Source: JBFFSQ01 sp041572275
GTDB lineage: Bacteria; Pseudomonadota; Gammaproteobacteria; SZUA-229
Assembly: GCA_041572275.1 (NCBI GenBank)
Contig: JBFFSQ010000091.1
Span: 1-11,274 of the forward strand
Direction: 5' to 3'
DNA length: 11,274 nt
Part shown: in pieces, positions 1 to 7,257 of the stretch
Layout: every line of letters begins with the position of its first letter
Position numbering within the stretch: the first letter of the stretch is position 1
Translations under genes and position numbers: made by a program
Notes under the pieces: model-generated
What the model was told of the DNA's origin: nothing
Databases searched by the model: none
Seen by the model: only the letters and a program-made list of their open reading frames with translations

Positions 1-1
1 G

Positions 2-241
2 GATCAGGACACTGAAGAAAGTCGAATTGGAAAAGGACAGGGTCTTGCCGGCGGTTTTATGCAATGGCTGGCATCCATTCTTGGCTGGTTTGAAGAACAC
101 CTGGTACTCAAAGGCAGTGGTGAAGGCCTGATGAAATTGATTCATCATCTCGGCGGCTATGTTTTAAAAATAGAAGTCCTCCTCAGCCAACCTCGCTATT
201 TACTGATTCTGATTGTCGCCACCTTCGTAGTGATTTTGTAA
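2..241 (+). CDS. NuoL/ND5-like antiporter subunit, C-terminal fragment (5' end outside window)
   Basis: The frame is open from the first bases and ends at TAA 239-241, giving the last 79 residues of a longer protein. It shows a short amphipathic stretch with a glycine turn (WFEEHLVLKGSGEG), a second amphipathic stretch (LMKLIHHLGGYVLKIE) and a final hydrophobic helix (RYLLILIVATFVVIL). This layout fits the tail of NuoL/ND5-type subunits, where a long lateral helix is followed by a last transmembrane helix. The two genes directly downstream are NuoM-like, which supports the assignment. As a family member it would be a membrane subunit for H+ or Na+ translocation in a complex I-like or antiporter-like assembly. 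A DabB-type subunit of an inorganic-carbon transporter is an alternative that the tail alone cannot exclude. The first ATG inside the fragment (59) is internal and not a real start. Confidence 0.7.
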   Translation, partial: DQDTEESRIGKGQGLAGGFMQWLASILGWFEEHLVLKGSGEGLMKLIHHLGGYVLKIEVLLSQPRYLLILIVATFVVIL

Positions 242-242
242 T

Positions 243-1763
243 ATGACGATAACCGAAATTCATTGGACCACACAGGCAAGCTATCCAGTACTGGCCAGCC
301 TGCAGCTGTTCCCACTGTTGATCACTGCACTGATCATCATGCTCGGCAAAAAGAGCCAGCTATTTGCCATTTCTATCATTGCCTCTATTCTCCAACTAGG
401 CCTGGCCATCAGCCTCTACTCAATCTATGACGCCCACAATGGTGCCATGCAGCTTGCTGAATCCGTCATCTTGTTATCCCCTCTCCACTATCATGCTGCG
501 GTTGATGGCATCAGTGTACTGTTCATATTACTTACCGCCATTATTGGCCTGATGATCGTACTGTATAGCCATCTCATTCCCTTGGAAAAACGTCAACGCT
601 TCCTGGCCTTGTTATTCATTGTTCAATCAGCGCTAATGAGCCAGTTCACCACCGTCGACCTGCTCTGGTTTGTGCTGTCTTCGGCTATAGAATTACTGAT
701 TGTAGGTTACATTCTGTGGCGTTGGGCCACATCACCTGAGCGTGACCTTGCCATGGCCCGCTACCTGCAGTTCATGGGGCTCGGCCTGTTGCTACTCCTG
801 GCGGGTGTCTTCATGTTGGGCTGGAACCATTCCGATGTAACTGGACGCTGGAGCTTTAGTTTGCTCGACCTGAGCCAGGTGCCTGTCGCAATCACTATCC
901 AATCCATCGTGTTTTATCTATTGTTCTATGGACTGGCCATTCGAATCCCATTATTTCCTGTCCACGGCTGGCTGCCCACCGCTGCCGAGCATGGCATGGT
1001 AGCTATTGCACCGGTTCTGCTACTCGGCCTGAAAACCGGTGTTTATGGCATAATCCGCTTTTTACTGCCGCTGTTACCCGATGCGGTGCTACGTTGGCAC
1101 GAATATGTAATCAGCTTTGCCGTGGCTGGTATTTTCTATGCCGCCCTGCTGGCACTTATGCAAGTCAACTTGCGACGCCTGCTAGCCTTTGCCGTCGTCT
1201 CCCATACCAGTATTCTGATTATTGGCCTGTTCAGTCTGAACCATGAAGCTTTCCAGGGCGGTGTTATGCTCGCAGTGAACTTTGGCCTTGCCATTACCGG
1301 CTTGCTGCTCACTGCTGGCTTCGTTTACTGGCGCACCCGTACCTTGCTGATTTCGAAACTCGGCGGACTGTTTGATTATCTACCCCTGTTTGGCATCACT
1401 TTCTTTATCGCCGGTCTATCCATTATTGGCATGCCTGGCACACCAGGCTTTGACTCGGTGCATCTGGTACTGGAAGCCAGTATCCATCGTTTTGGCGCAC
1501 TCATCACCGTTTTTGCTGCTGTAGGCAATGTCGTGGCTGCTGGTTTCTTACTGTGGGCATTCCAGCGCGCTTTCCTGGCACCCCAGACAGCCACCGGCAT
1601 CACCATGAAACGTGAAATCACACCTGCTTCATTACAGGAAAAACTGCTGGCACTGCTCTTTATCGGTGTACTGCTCAGTACTGGTTTTTATTCTGAGCCC
1701 TGGCTGAATTTAATTGAACATTCACTGGAAGGCCTGAGCCAGCTCTACGGTCATCTGGAATAA
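243..1763 (+). CDS. Divergent NuoM/ND4-like proton-conducting membrane subunit (M')
   Basis: This 506-residue protein is hydrophobic throughout, with roughly 14 predicted membrane helices. It carries the family hallmark between helices 7 and 8: RIPLFPVHGWLP at 234-245 and LKTGVYG at 263-269. The PGTPGF turn before helix 12 (398-403) is also present. An ungapped alignment with the next gene (F135 to Y174 against F127 to Y166) puts A148 where the conserved helix-5 glutamate belongs; the nearest acid is E150. The helix-7 lysine is R234, H241 and K264 are kept, and the helix-12 glutamate is V406. Its start lies one base after the upstream stop with no clear Shine-Dalgarno sequence, so it is probably translationally coupled. 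NuoM-like membership is secure. Whether it pumps ions is doubtful given the missing charges. It is not NuoN, because the HxWLP and LKxGxYG motifs are of the M/L type. Confidence 0.85.
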   Translation: MTITEIHWTTQASYPVLASLQLFPLLITALIIMLGKKSQLFAISIIASILQLGLAISLYSIYDAHNGAMQLAESVILLSPLHYHAAVDGISVLFILLTAIIGLMIVLYSHLIPLEKRQRFLALLFIVQSALMSQFTTVDLLWFVLSSAIELLIVGYILWRWATSPERDLAMARYLQFMGLGLLLLLAGVFMLGWNHSDVTGRWSFSLLDLSQVPVAITIQSIVFYLLFYGLAIRIPLFPVHGWLPTAAEHGMVAIAPVLLLGLKTGVYGIIRFLLPLLPDAVLRWHEYVISFAVAGIFYAALLALMQVNLRRLLAFAVVSHTSILIIGLFSLNHEAFQGGVMLAVNFGLAITGLLLTAGFVYWRTRTLLISKLGGLFDYLPLFGITFFIAGLSIIGMPGTPGFDSVHLVLEASIHRFGALITVFAAVGNVVAAGFLLWAFQRAFLAPQTATGITMKREITPASLQEKLLALLFIGVLLSTGFYSEPWLNLIEHSLEGLSQLYGHLE

Positions 1764-1766
1764 GCT

Positions 1767-3248
1767 ATGAACAATTTTTCACTATTAAGCTTACTCATTT
1801 TCAGCCCACTGGTGGTCGCCGCTTTGTTATGGCTATCGCGCAATCTTCAAGTCATCCGTGCGCTGGCCCTGGTCGGTAACATTGTAGTGCTGTTAATCGC
1901 GCTCTTCATTCTCGTCGGCTTTGATAACAACCAGAATGGTTTCCAGTTTATTGAGAAAATCAGCTGGATACCTACTTTGAATATCCATTATCAGGTGGGA
2001 ATCGACGGGATTTCAGTTCTATTTCTGCCCGTCACCACTCTTTTATTTATCGGTGTAATCGTGGGTTCGTGGAACAGCATACAGACCATGCCACGCCTGT
2101 ACTATTCGCTAATGATGGTGTTACAAACCGCTACCCTGGGTATTTTCAGCGCGCTGGATACCATGCTGTTCTTCTTTTTCTGGGAACTGACCCTGATTCC
2201 AATCTATTTTCTGGTCAGCCTCTGGGGTATAGGGCCCAATCGCCGTTACGCTGCCGTCAAATACACTCTGTTTATGCTCGCAGGCGGTATACCCCTGTTG
2301 TTTGGATTTATTATCCTGGCCTTTAACGCCGCTGCCGGCGATATTCCAGCCCAACTCAGCTTTGATTACCTGTCACTGCTGAACAATCCGCTACCAGTCG
2401 AAGCACAGGCCACAGTATTTATCCTGTTACTGCTCGGCTTTGGTGCCAAGGCTCCAGTATTTCCCTTCCACACCTGGCTACCGGCTATTGCCATGGAAGG
2501 CCCCGTCAGCATAGCTGCGATCATGACAGGCCTGAAACTGGGAGCCTACGGATTGATATGTTTCATGATCCCCCTGGCACCGGAAGCTGCCCTGGATTAT
2601 CACTGGTTACTGGCCGGCCTTGGTGTGGTGAGTATCCTCTATGGCACCATTGTCGCCCTGAACCAGAGCAATATACGTGCGATGCTAGCCTATTCCAGTA
2701 TCAGCCATATCGGCCTGGTTATACTCGGCATTGCCTCCTACAATATTCAGGGCATACAGGGTTCAATTTTCCAGCTTTTCAACTTCTCCATTATTGTCGG
2801 TGGCCTGTTCCTGTTAACCGGTTTCTTACATCATCGTACCGGTTCAACGGATAGCCTTAGCCTTGGCGGTATCGCCAGCTCTATGCCTTTGCTGGCCAGC
2901 TTCTTCATGCTGTTTGGCATGGCCGGTCTCGGCATACCCGGCACGAATGGGTTTGCCGCAGAACACCTGATTTTATTAAGCGCACTGCAAACACATACCG
3001 GCGCTGGCCTGGCGGCCTTACTGGATGTCGTACTGGCTGCCAGCTACTTTCTGATTATATATCGCAAAGCTTTCTTTGGAACCATTAATCGGCCGGTCAT
3101 CACAGAGTCTGCCGACCTCCTGCCCCGCGAACTCGGCCTGATTCTACTGCTCACCGTACTGATATTGTTTACTGGCTTCTTCCCAAACAGCATACTCGAC
3201 ATCACCCGTGGAGCCTCTGAACTCTGGCTGCAAAAAATCCACCTCTAA
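1767..3248 (+). CDS. NuoM/ND4-like proton-conducting membrane subunit
   Basis: This 493-residue polytopic protein has the standard NuoM charge set. The helix-5 glutamate is E140 in LFFFFWELTLIPIYFL. K228 and H235 lie in KAPVFPFHTWLP, K257 in LKLGAYG, and E399 in IPGTNGFAAEHL. In complex I these residues form the half-channels and central axis for proton transfer, so this copy looks competent for ion translocation. About 14 helices fit the family, and the length is close to E. coli NuoM (about 510). It starts three bases after the preceding stop, so it belongs to the same transcript. It is the last gene of the tight L-M'-M run; no NuoN-like gene follows. It could serve an ordinary complex I, a Na+/H+ antiporter-like complex or an inorganic-carbon uptake complex; the sequence does not decide among these. 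Confidence 0.9.
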   Translation: MNNFSLLSLLIFSPLVVAALLWLSRNLQVIRALALVGNIVVLLIALFILVGFDNNQNGFQFIEKISWIPTLNIHYQVGIDGISVLFLPVTTLLFIGVIVGSWNSIQTMPRLYYSLMMVLQTATLGIFSALDTMLFFFFWELTLIPIYFLVSLWGIGPNRRYAAVKYTLFMLAGGIPLLFGFIILAFNAAAGDIPAQLSFDYLSLLNNPLPVEAQATVFILLLLGFGAKAPVFPFHTWLPAIAMEGPVSIAAIMTGLKLGAYGLICFMIPLAPEAALDYHWLLAGLGVVSILYGTIVALNQSNIRAMLAYSSISHIGLVILGIASYNIQGIQGSIFQLFNFSIIVGGLFLLTGFLHHRTGSTDSLSLGGIASSMPLLASFFMLFGMAGLGIPGTNGFAAEHLILLSALQTHTGAGLAALLDVVLAASYFLIIYRKAFFGTINRPVITESADLLPRELGLILLLTVLILFTGFFPNSILDITRGASELWLQKIHL

Positions 3249-3350
3249 GTATCATTCAGATGGGAAGGAAGCACACGAAGTACGCTGAAAAACTGGCTTT
3301 GCTGCTCAATTTTATTAAGCTGAAAGGTATGACATTCAAGGACACAGATT

Positions 3351-4940
3351 ATGTCAGGCCACAAATGCCCCGATTATGAACCTCAGGAACGGCTCATCCA
3401 GTCGTTGTTAAGTCCGGCCTGTTATGATCATGCCGTCGAAAACATTCATATCATTGAAACCCATATTTCCTGGGTCATACTCACCGGCCATTATGTCTAT
3501 AAGATCAAAAAAGCCCTCGACCTTGGTTTCCTCGATTACTCCACGCTTGAACGGCGCCATCACTTCTGTGACGAAGAAATACGACTGAATAGCCGCACTG
3601 CTCCTGATATTTATATCAAAACTGTGGCCATAACCGGCCCTTTAGATTCACCCCGGGTAGAAGCCGCTGGTACTCCTGTCGAATATGCCGTTCAAATGCA
3701 CATGTTTAGCGAACATGCACTGCTGAGTAACTTCCTGTCCGAGGGTAAACTAAGCTTCGAATTACTAGATGAACTCAGTGTAAAGCTGGCTCAGTTTCAC
3801 CATAGCATTGAAGTGGCTCGTCCAGATAATCCTCTAGGTCAGGCCAGTCTGATTTTTCATCCAGTGAACGAAAATTTCGAGCAGATTAAGGAACGGATAT
3901 CTGATCCAGACATCGTCAAGCGCCTACAATCCCTACATGACTGGAGTGATCAGTGTTATCAGCAGTTGAAGGCCATAATGCAGGAGCGTCACGATACCGG
4001 GTTTATCCGCGAATGCCACGGTGACCTGCATCTGGGCAATATTGCCATTATTGACCATCAGATCCGCATGTTCGATGGCATTGAATTTAATGATCACCTA
4101 CGTTGGATTGATATCGTCAGCGAACTGGCTTTCCTGCTCATGGATTTTGAAGCACGAGGCCGTGGCGATTATAAATTCTATCTGCTCAATCACTACATGC
4201 ACCTCATGGGCGATTACCCGGGGCTAATCCTGCTCCGGTTCTACACAGTCTACCGAGCAATGGTGCGCGCCAAGGTTGCAGCCATCAGCCTGCAGCAGAA
4301 ATCAACCACCACCGCGGACAACTGGAAAACCTTCCACAACTATCTGCAACTCGCTGAAGCACAGACACGGGCGGACAGACCCTGCCTGTTCATTACCTTT
4401 GGCTTATCCGGCGCTGGAAAATCCTACCTTTGTCAGCACTATCTCAACCGTCTGCCATTACTTCATATTAGCTCTGATATCGAACGCAAGCGCTTATATG
4501 GCCTTGATCTCTATGCCAGCAGTCGCTCAGCACCTGGCGCCGGTATCTATAGCACCGAGGCTAGTCAGCTGACCTACCAGCATTTGCTCGATCTTGCCCA
4601 GGTCATCATCAAAGCCGGTTATTCGGTGGTGGTCGATGCAACATTCCTCCAGCACCCCTGGCGCCAGCGCTTTTATCAACTGGCCAAGGACAGTGGAACC
4701 CCTTTCAGGATTCTTCATCTACAGTCGTCACAAGCAGAGCTAACCAGCCGCATCCAGCACCGTCAGCAACAAGACAAGCAGACCTCAGAAGCTGATATCG
4801 AAGTGCTTCAGCGCCAAATCCAGAATCATGATCGCCTGCAGGACGATGAGCTGGCTATTAGCATCGATATTGACACAGCAAGCCAGGTCTCGATCCAGAC
4901 CGCTATACAAAGCATCGAATCGCTTCTACATTCAGCCTAA
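3351..4940 (+). CDS. Bifunctional phosphotransferase-like / P-loop kinase protein (COG2187 + COG0645 type)
   Basis: The 529 residues form two kinase-like halves. The N-terminal half resembles aminoglycoside/choline phosphotransferases: the catalytic-loop motif HGDLHLGN is at 223-230 and a metal-binding DGIEFN segment (the DFG equivalent) at 242-247. An upstream lysine-rich VYKIKKALDLGFLDYS (49-64) is the likely nucleotide-binding strand. The C-terminal half begins with a Walker A loop GLSGAGKS at 351-358, followed by SSD at 374-376 and a hydrophobic strand VVVDAT at 426-431 that probably serves as Walker B. Fused proteins of this plan occur widely in proteobacteria as 'bifunctional aminoglycoside phosphotransferase/ATP-binding protein', but I know of no settled substrate, and resistance should not be assumed. 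AAGGA at 3338-3342, eight bases before ATG, supports the start. It is separated from the membrane genes by 102 bases and from phosphoribulokinase by 222. Confidence 0.85.
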   Translation: MSGHKCPDYEPQERLIQSLLSPACYDHAVENIHIIETHISWVILTGHYVYKIKKALDLGFLDYSTLERRHHFCDEEIRLNSRTAPDIYIKTVAITGPLDSPRVEAAGTPVEYAVQMHMFSEHALLSNFLSEGKLSFELLDELSVKLAQFHHSIEVARPDNPLGQASLIFHPVNENFEQIKERISDPDIVKRLQSLHDWSDQCYQQLKAIMQERHDTGFIRECHGDLHLGNIAIIDHQIRMFDGIEFNDHLRWIDIVSELAFLLMDFEARGRGDYKFYLLNHYMHLMGDYPGLILLRFYTVYRAMVRAKVAAISLQQKSTTTADNWKTFHNYLQLAEAQTRADRPCLFITFGLSGAGKSYLCQHYLNRLPLLHISSDIERKRLYGLDLYASSRSAPGAGIYSTEASQLTYQHLLDLAQVIIKAGYSVVVDATFLQHPWRQRFYQLAKDSGTPFRILHLQSSQAELTSRIQHRQQQDKQTSEADIEVLQRQIQNHDRLQDDELAISIDIDTASQVSIQTAIQSIESLLHSA

Positions 4941-5059
4941 TCGAATCAATAGCTTAGCCGACAGCTCTCCATCTCAAATTACAGCGCTTTAGCAGCCATT
5001 GGCAGAAAAACTCGCCAGATCAGGTAAAAATCGCTAAAATAACGTGTTTATTGCGTGAT

Positions 5060-5073
5060 GATTTAAAATTTTA
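5060..5073 (+). repeat. Direct repeat copy 1 in the prk upstream region
   Basis: The sequence GATTTAAAATTTTA matches the copy at 5122-5135 in 13 of 14 positions, start to start 62 bases apart, close to six helical turns. It includes the perfect palindrome TAAAATTTTA (5064-5073). Position and spacing suggest a possible regulator or nucleoid-protein site, but AT-rich promoter DNA can give such matches by chance. Confidence 0.4.
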
Positions 5074-5121
5074 CGCCAACAGAATTCCACGCGGCGATAG
5101 CTACTAACGGGCTGCTGCTGC

Positions 5122-5135
5122 GATTTAAAAATTTA
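5122..5135 (+). repeat. Direct repeat copy 2 in the prk upstream region
   Basis: The sequence GATTTAAAAATTTA differs from copy 1 at one position. Its end overlaps the AT-rich stretch that contains the candidate -10 hexamers, 28 bases before the start codon, so a protein bound here would sit over or beside the likely promoter. Confidence 0.4.
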
Positions 5136-5150
5136 TAAATATTATGAGTT

Positions 5151-5156
5151 AAGGAG
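5151..5156 (+). promoter_or_regulatory. Strong ribosome binding site of phosphoribulokinase
   Basis: AAGGAG lies six bases before the ATG at 5163. It is the best Shine-Dalgarno sequence in the window, fixes the start and suggests high translation. Confidence 0.8.
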
Positions 5157-5162
5157 ACTTTC

Positions 5163-6062
5163 ATGTCCCAGAAACACCCTATCGTTGCTGTTACGGGCTC
5201 TTCAGGCGCCGGCACGTCGACCGTTAAACGTGCATTTGAGCATATTTTCCTGCGTGAAAACATCAATCCCGTCGTAATCGAAGGTGACAGCTTTCATCGC
5301 CATGACCGTATAGAAATGAAATCTATCATGGCCGATCATGAAAATCAGGGTAACCGTTACTTCAGTCATTTTGGCGAAGCTGCCAACCTGTTTGACAAGC
5401 TGGAGGAGCTATTCAGCGCCTATGGTAAAGATGGTACAGGTCAGAAACGTTACTACCTGCACAGTGACCCTGAAGCTGAAGAACATAATGCACGCCTGGG
5501 CATCAACAAAAATGCCGGTGAATTTACGCCCTGGGAAGATATTGAAACAGGCACTGACCTGATGTTCTACGAAGGTCTGCATGGCCTGGTAAAAACAGAT
5601 TCAGTCAATGTGGCACAGCACGTTGATCTCGGCATCGGTGTTGTCCCTATTGTTAACCTGGAATGGATCCAGAAAATCCACCGTGATAACGCTGAGCGTG
5701 GTTATTCTGCAGACGTCATTGTTGATACGATTCTGCGCCGTATGCCGGACTATGTGAACTACCTGACACCTCAGTTCTCTGAAACTGATATCAACTTCCA
5801 GCGTGTATCTACAGTCGATACCTCTAACCCTTTCATCGCCCGTGATATTCCAACACCGGATGAAAGCTTTGTGGTTATCCGCTTTAAGGATCCTGCTAAA
5901 TTCAACGTTGATTTCCCTTACCTGTTGAACATGATTCATGATTCGTTCATGTCTCGTCGCAACACCATCGTAGTACCTGGCGGTAAAATGGGAATGGCCA
6001 TGGAAGTAATTCTGACCCCTATCATTCATGACCTGATTGCGCGTTCACGTTCAGCACGTTAA
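5163..6062 (+). CDS. prk: Phosphoribulokinase (Calvin cycle type, proteobacterial class I)
   Basis: The 299-residue product phosphorylates ribulose 5-phosphate with ATP to give ribulose 1,5-bisphosphate, the substrate of RuBisCO, in the cytosol. The P-loop is GSSGAGTST at 12-20. D42, H45 and R49 lie in EGDSFHRHDR, the position of the catalytic aspartate and substrate-binding residues in the Rhodobacter sphaeroides enzyme. FYEGLHG at 135-141 supplies the conserved glutamate (E137), and K171, R174 and R179 in QKIHRDNAERGY match known substrate-binding basic residues. Length and motifs are those of octameric bacterial class I enzymes. By recollection the sequence is closer to the Rhodobacter enzyme (GTSTVK, SHF, ETDINFQRV) than to E. 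coli PrkB, so a Calvin role is likely. Arginine codons are mostly CGT and the ribosome binding site is strong, both suggesting high expression. A terminator follows 25 bases after the stop. No RuBisCO gene is in the window. Confidence 0.93.
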   Translation: MSQKHPIVAVTGSSGAGTSTVKRAFEHIFLRENINPVVIEGDSFHRHDRIEMKSIMADHENQGNRYFSHFGEAANLFDKLEELFSAYGKDGTGQKRYYLHSDPEAEEHNARLGINKNAGEFTPWEDIETGTDLMFYEGLHGLVKTDSVNVAQHVDLGIGVVPIVNLEWIQKIHRDNAERGYSADVIVDTILRRMPDYVNYLTPQFSETDINFQRVSTVDTSNPFIARDIPTPDESFVVIRFKDPAKFNVDFPYLLNMIHDSFMSRRNTIVVPGGKMGMAMEVILTPIIHDLIARSRSAR

Positions 6063-6081
6063 GACTGGGATCGTCATTTAT

Positions 6082-6110
6082 AAAAAAGCCGGTTTAATGC
6101 CGGCTTTTTT
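6082..6110 (+). terminator. Intrinsic terminator after phosphoribulokinase
   Basis: The stem AAAAAAGCCGG / CCGGCTTTTTT encloses a seven-base TTTAATG loop and ends in six T residues. The symmetric A- and T-runs mean it could stop transcription in either direction. It starts 20 bases after the prk stop and separates prk from the FIST gene. Confidence 0.9.
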
Positions 6111-6126
6111 ATTGCCCAGATAAGAC

Positions 6127-6132
6127 TACAAT
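6127..6132 (+). promoter_or_regulatory. Candidate -10 element for the FIST-tatD pair
   Basis: TACAAT matches the sigma-70 -10 consensus in five of six positions, just past the terminator. The first base of the ATG (6139) is seven bases beyond its end, about where transcription would begin, so the message might be leaderless. There is no good -35 hexamer, since that position falls in the terminator T-run, and no extended -10 TG. Confidence 0.3.
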
Positions 6133-6138
6133 CTAAGC

Positions 6139-7257
6139 ATGACCCAATTTCTATATGCACATGCCAGTGGTAACGATACTGATGAGATTGTAAGGGACTG
6201 CCTGCAACAACTAGGCAGCATACCCGCTGATTTTACCCTGGGATTTATCTACAACACCGACCTGATCGGCGAACAGCTCCCTGAGATCATCCAGATCCTG
6301 CGCCAGAGTACCGGCATTCAACACTGGACCGGTTCCACTGGCATGGGCATCATCGTCAGTGGCCATGAATACTACGACCAGCCTGCGATTGCGATCATGA
6401 TCACTGATATGAATGAGCAGGATTTTAAGATATTGCCGCATTTTGGCAACGACCTCTCATCCTATAGCAGTGAACTTGATAACTGGTGTCGCTTGCACCC
6501 ATACAATATCGGCCTGATTCATGGCGGCCCACAAAGCCCGCAACTCATACAAAACATTACGGCATTTAGTGACACTGTACCTGAAGCCTTTCTGATTGGT
6601 GGTATCACCTCATCCCGAGGCCACCATTACCACATTGCCGATGACATCCTACTCGATGGTTTCTCGGGTGTTCTGTTTTCAGATCAAGTCAACCTGGTCA
6701 GTAATATCACCCAGGGCTGTTCTCCGATCGGGCCCAGACATCGCATTACCGAAGCAGAGCAAAACATCGCCATCACCCTGGATGACAAGCCGGCGCTGGA
6801 TATATTACTCGATGATGCGGGCCTCACCATTGCCCGTGACTGGCAACAATCCTCTGAGTACATCTTTACCGGCCTGTTGCGCCAGAATTCAGATTCAGGT
6901 GAATTCACAGTCCGCCCGCTGGTAGGTATTGATGAAGAAGCCAAGATTTTTGTCATCACTGATGATCTGGAACAACACCAGGAACTGGTCTTCTGCCGCT
7001 GTGATGGCAACTCCGCACAGGAAGACATGCAACGCATGCTGCTTCAGCTCAAGTCACGGATCAACCAGGTTCCCAAAGGCGGTATCTATATTTCGTGCCT
7101 CGGCCGAGGCCGTGAACAATTTGGCTATCAGTCTGAAGAAGCACGACTCATTCACTCTGTACTCGGGGATTTTCCACTGGTCGGCTTCTTTGCCAATGGT
7201 GAAATTCATAAAAACCAGATCTATGGCTACACCGGCGTACTCACACTGTTTCTATGA
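6139..7257 (+). CDS. FIST N/FIST C domain sensory protein
   Basis: The 372-residue soluble protein has the two-part FIST layout: FIST_N at roughly 20-205 and FIST_C at roughly 215-355. Recognisable segments are GGITSS at 154-159, GCSPIGP at 193-199, SCLGRG at 319-324 and FFANGEI at 350-356, followed by the terminal YGYTGVLTLF. FIST domains are thought to bind small ligands such as amino acids and often feed signalling proteins; this copy stands alone, with no kinase, cyclase or chemoreceptor domain attached. A stand-alone FIST protein may act through a separate partner, which I cannot identify here. The start has almost no Shine-Dalgarno sequence. Its stop overlaps the start of the next gene (ATGA), so the two are co-transcribed. 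Family assignment is firm; the ligand is unknown. Confidence 0.88.
   Translation: MTQFLYAHASGNDTDEIVRDCLQQLGSIPADFTLGFIYNTDLIGEQLPEIIQILRQSTGIQHWTGSTGMGIIVSGHEYYDQPAIAIMITDMNEQDFKILPHFGNDLSSYSSELDNWCRLHPYNIGLIHGGPQSPQLIQNITAFSDTVPEAFLIGGITSSRGHHYHIADDILLDGFSGVLFSDQVNLVSNITQGCSPIGPRHRITEAEQNIAITLDDKPALDILLDDAGLTIARDWQQSSEYIFTGLLRQNSDSGEFTVRPLVGIDEEAKIFVITDDLEQHQELVFCRCDGNSAQEDMQRMLLQLKSRINQVPKGGIYISCLGRGREQFGYQSEEARLIHSVLGDFPLVGFFANGEIHKNQIYGYTGVLTLFL

Larger units (their letters stand above)
4941..5162. other. Intergenic region upstream of phosphoribulokinase
   Basis: These 222 bases hold no convincing gene. The 3' half is rich in A and T and contains two near-identical copies of a GATTTAAAAWTTTA motif at 5060 and 5122. 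Just before the gene are TATAAA (5134-5139) and TATTAT (5140-5145), either of which could act as a -10 element, but no good -35 hexamer stands 16-18 bases upstream of them. I see no GC-rich hairpin with a T-run after the upstream stop, so read-through from the preceding gene is possible. Confidence 0.5.

Noticed and set aside
243..1763. Calling this gene NuoN
   Set aside because: The HGWLP and LKTGVYG motifs and the PGTPGF turn are of the NuoM/NuoL type; the NuoN-type segments around helices 7-8 are absent.
3351..4940. Aminoglycoside resistance gene
   Set aside because: The phosphotransferase motifs are shared by many metabolic kinases, and the fusion to a P-loop kinase is a chromosomal housekeeping-type architecture; nothing indicates resistance.
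5601..6029. 142-codon open frame on the - strand
   Set aside because: It lies wholly antisense to phosphoribulokinase, whose motifs are certain, and its translation shows no recognisable family.
6684..7037. 117-codon open frame on the - strand
   Set aside because: It is antisense to the well-supported FIST gene, is low-complexity serine rich and has no signature.
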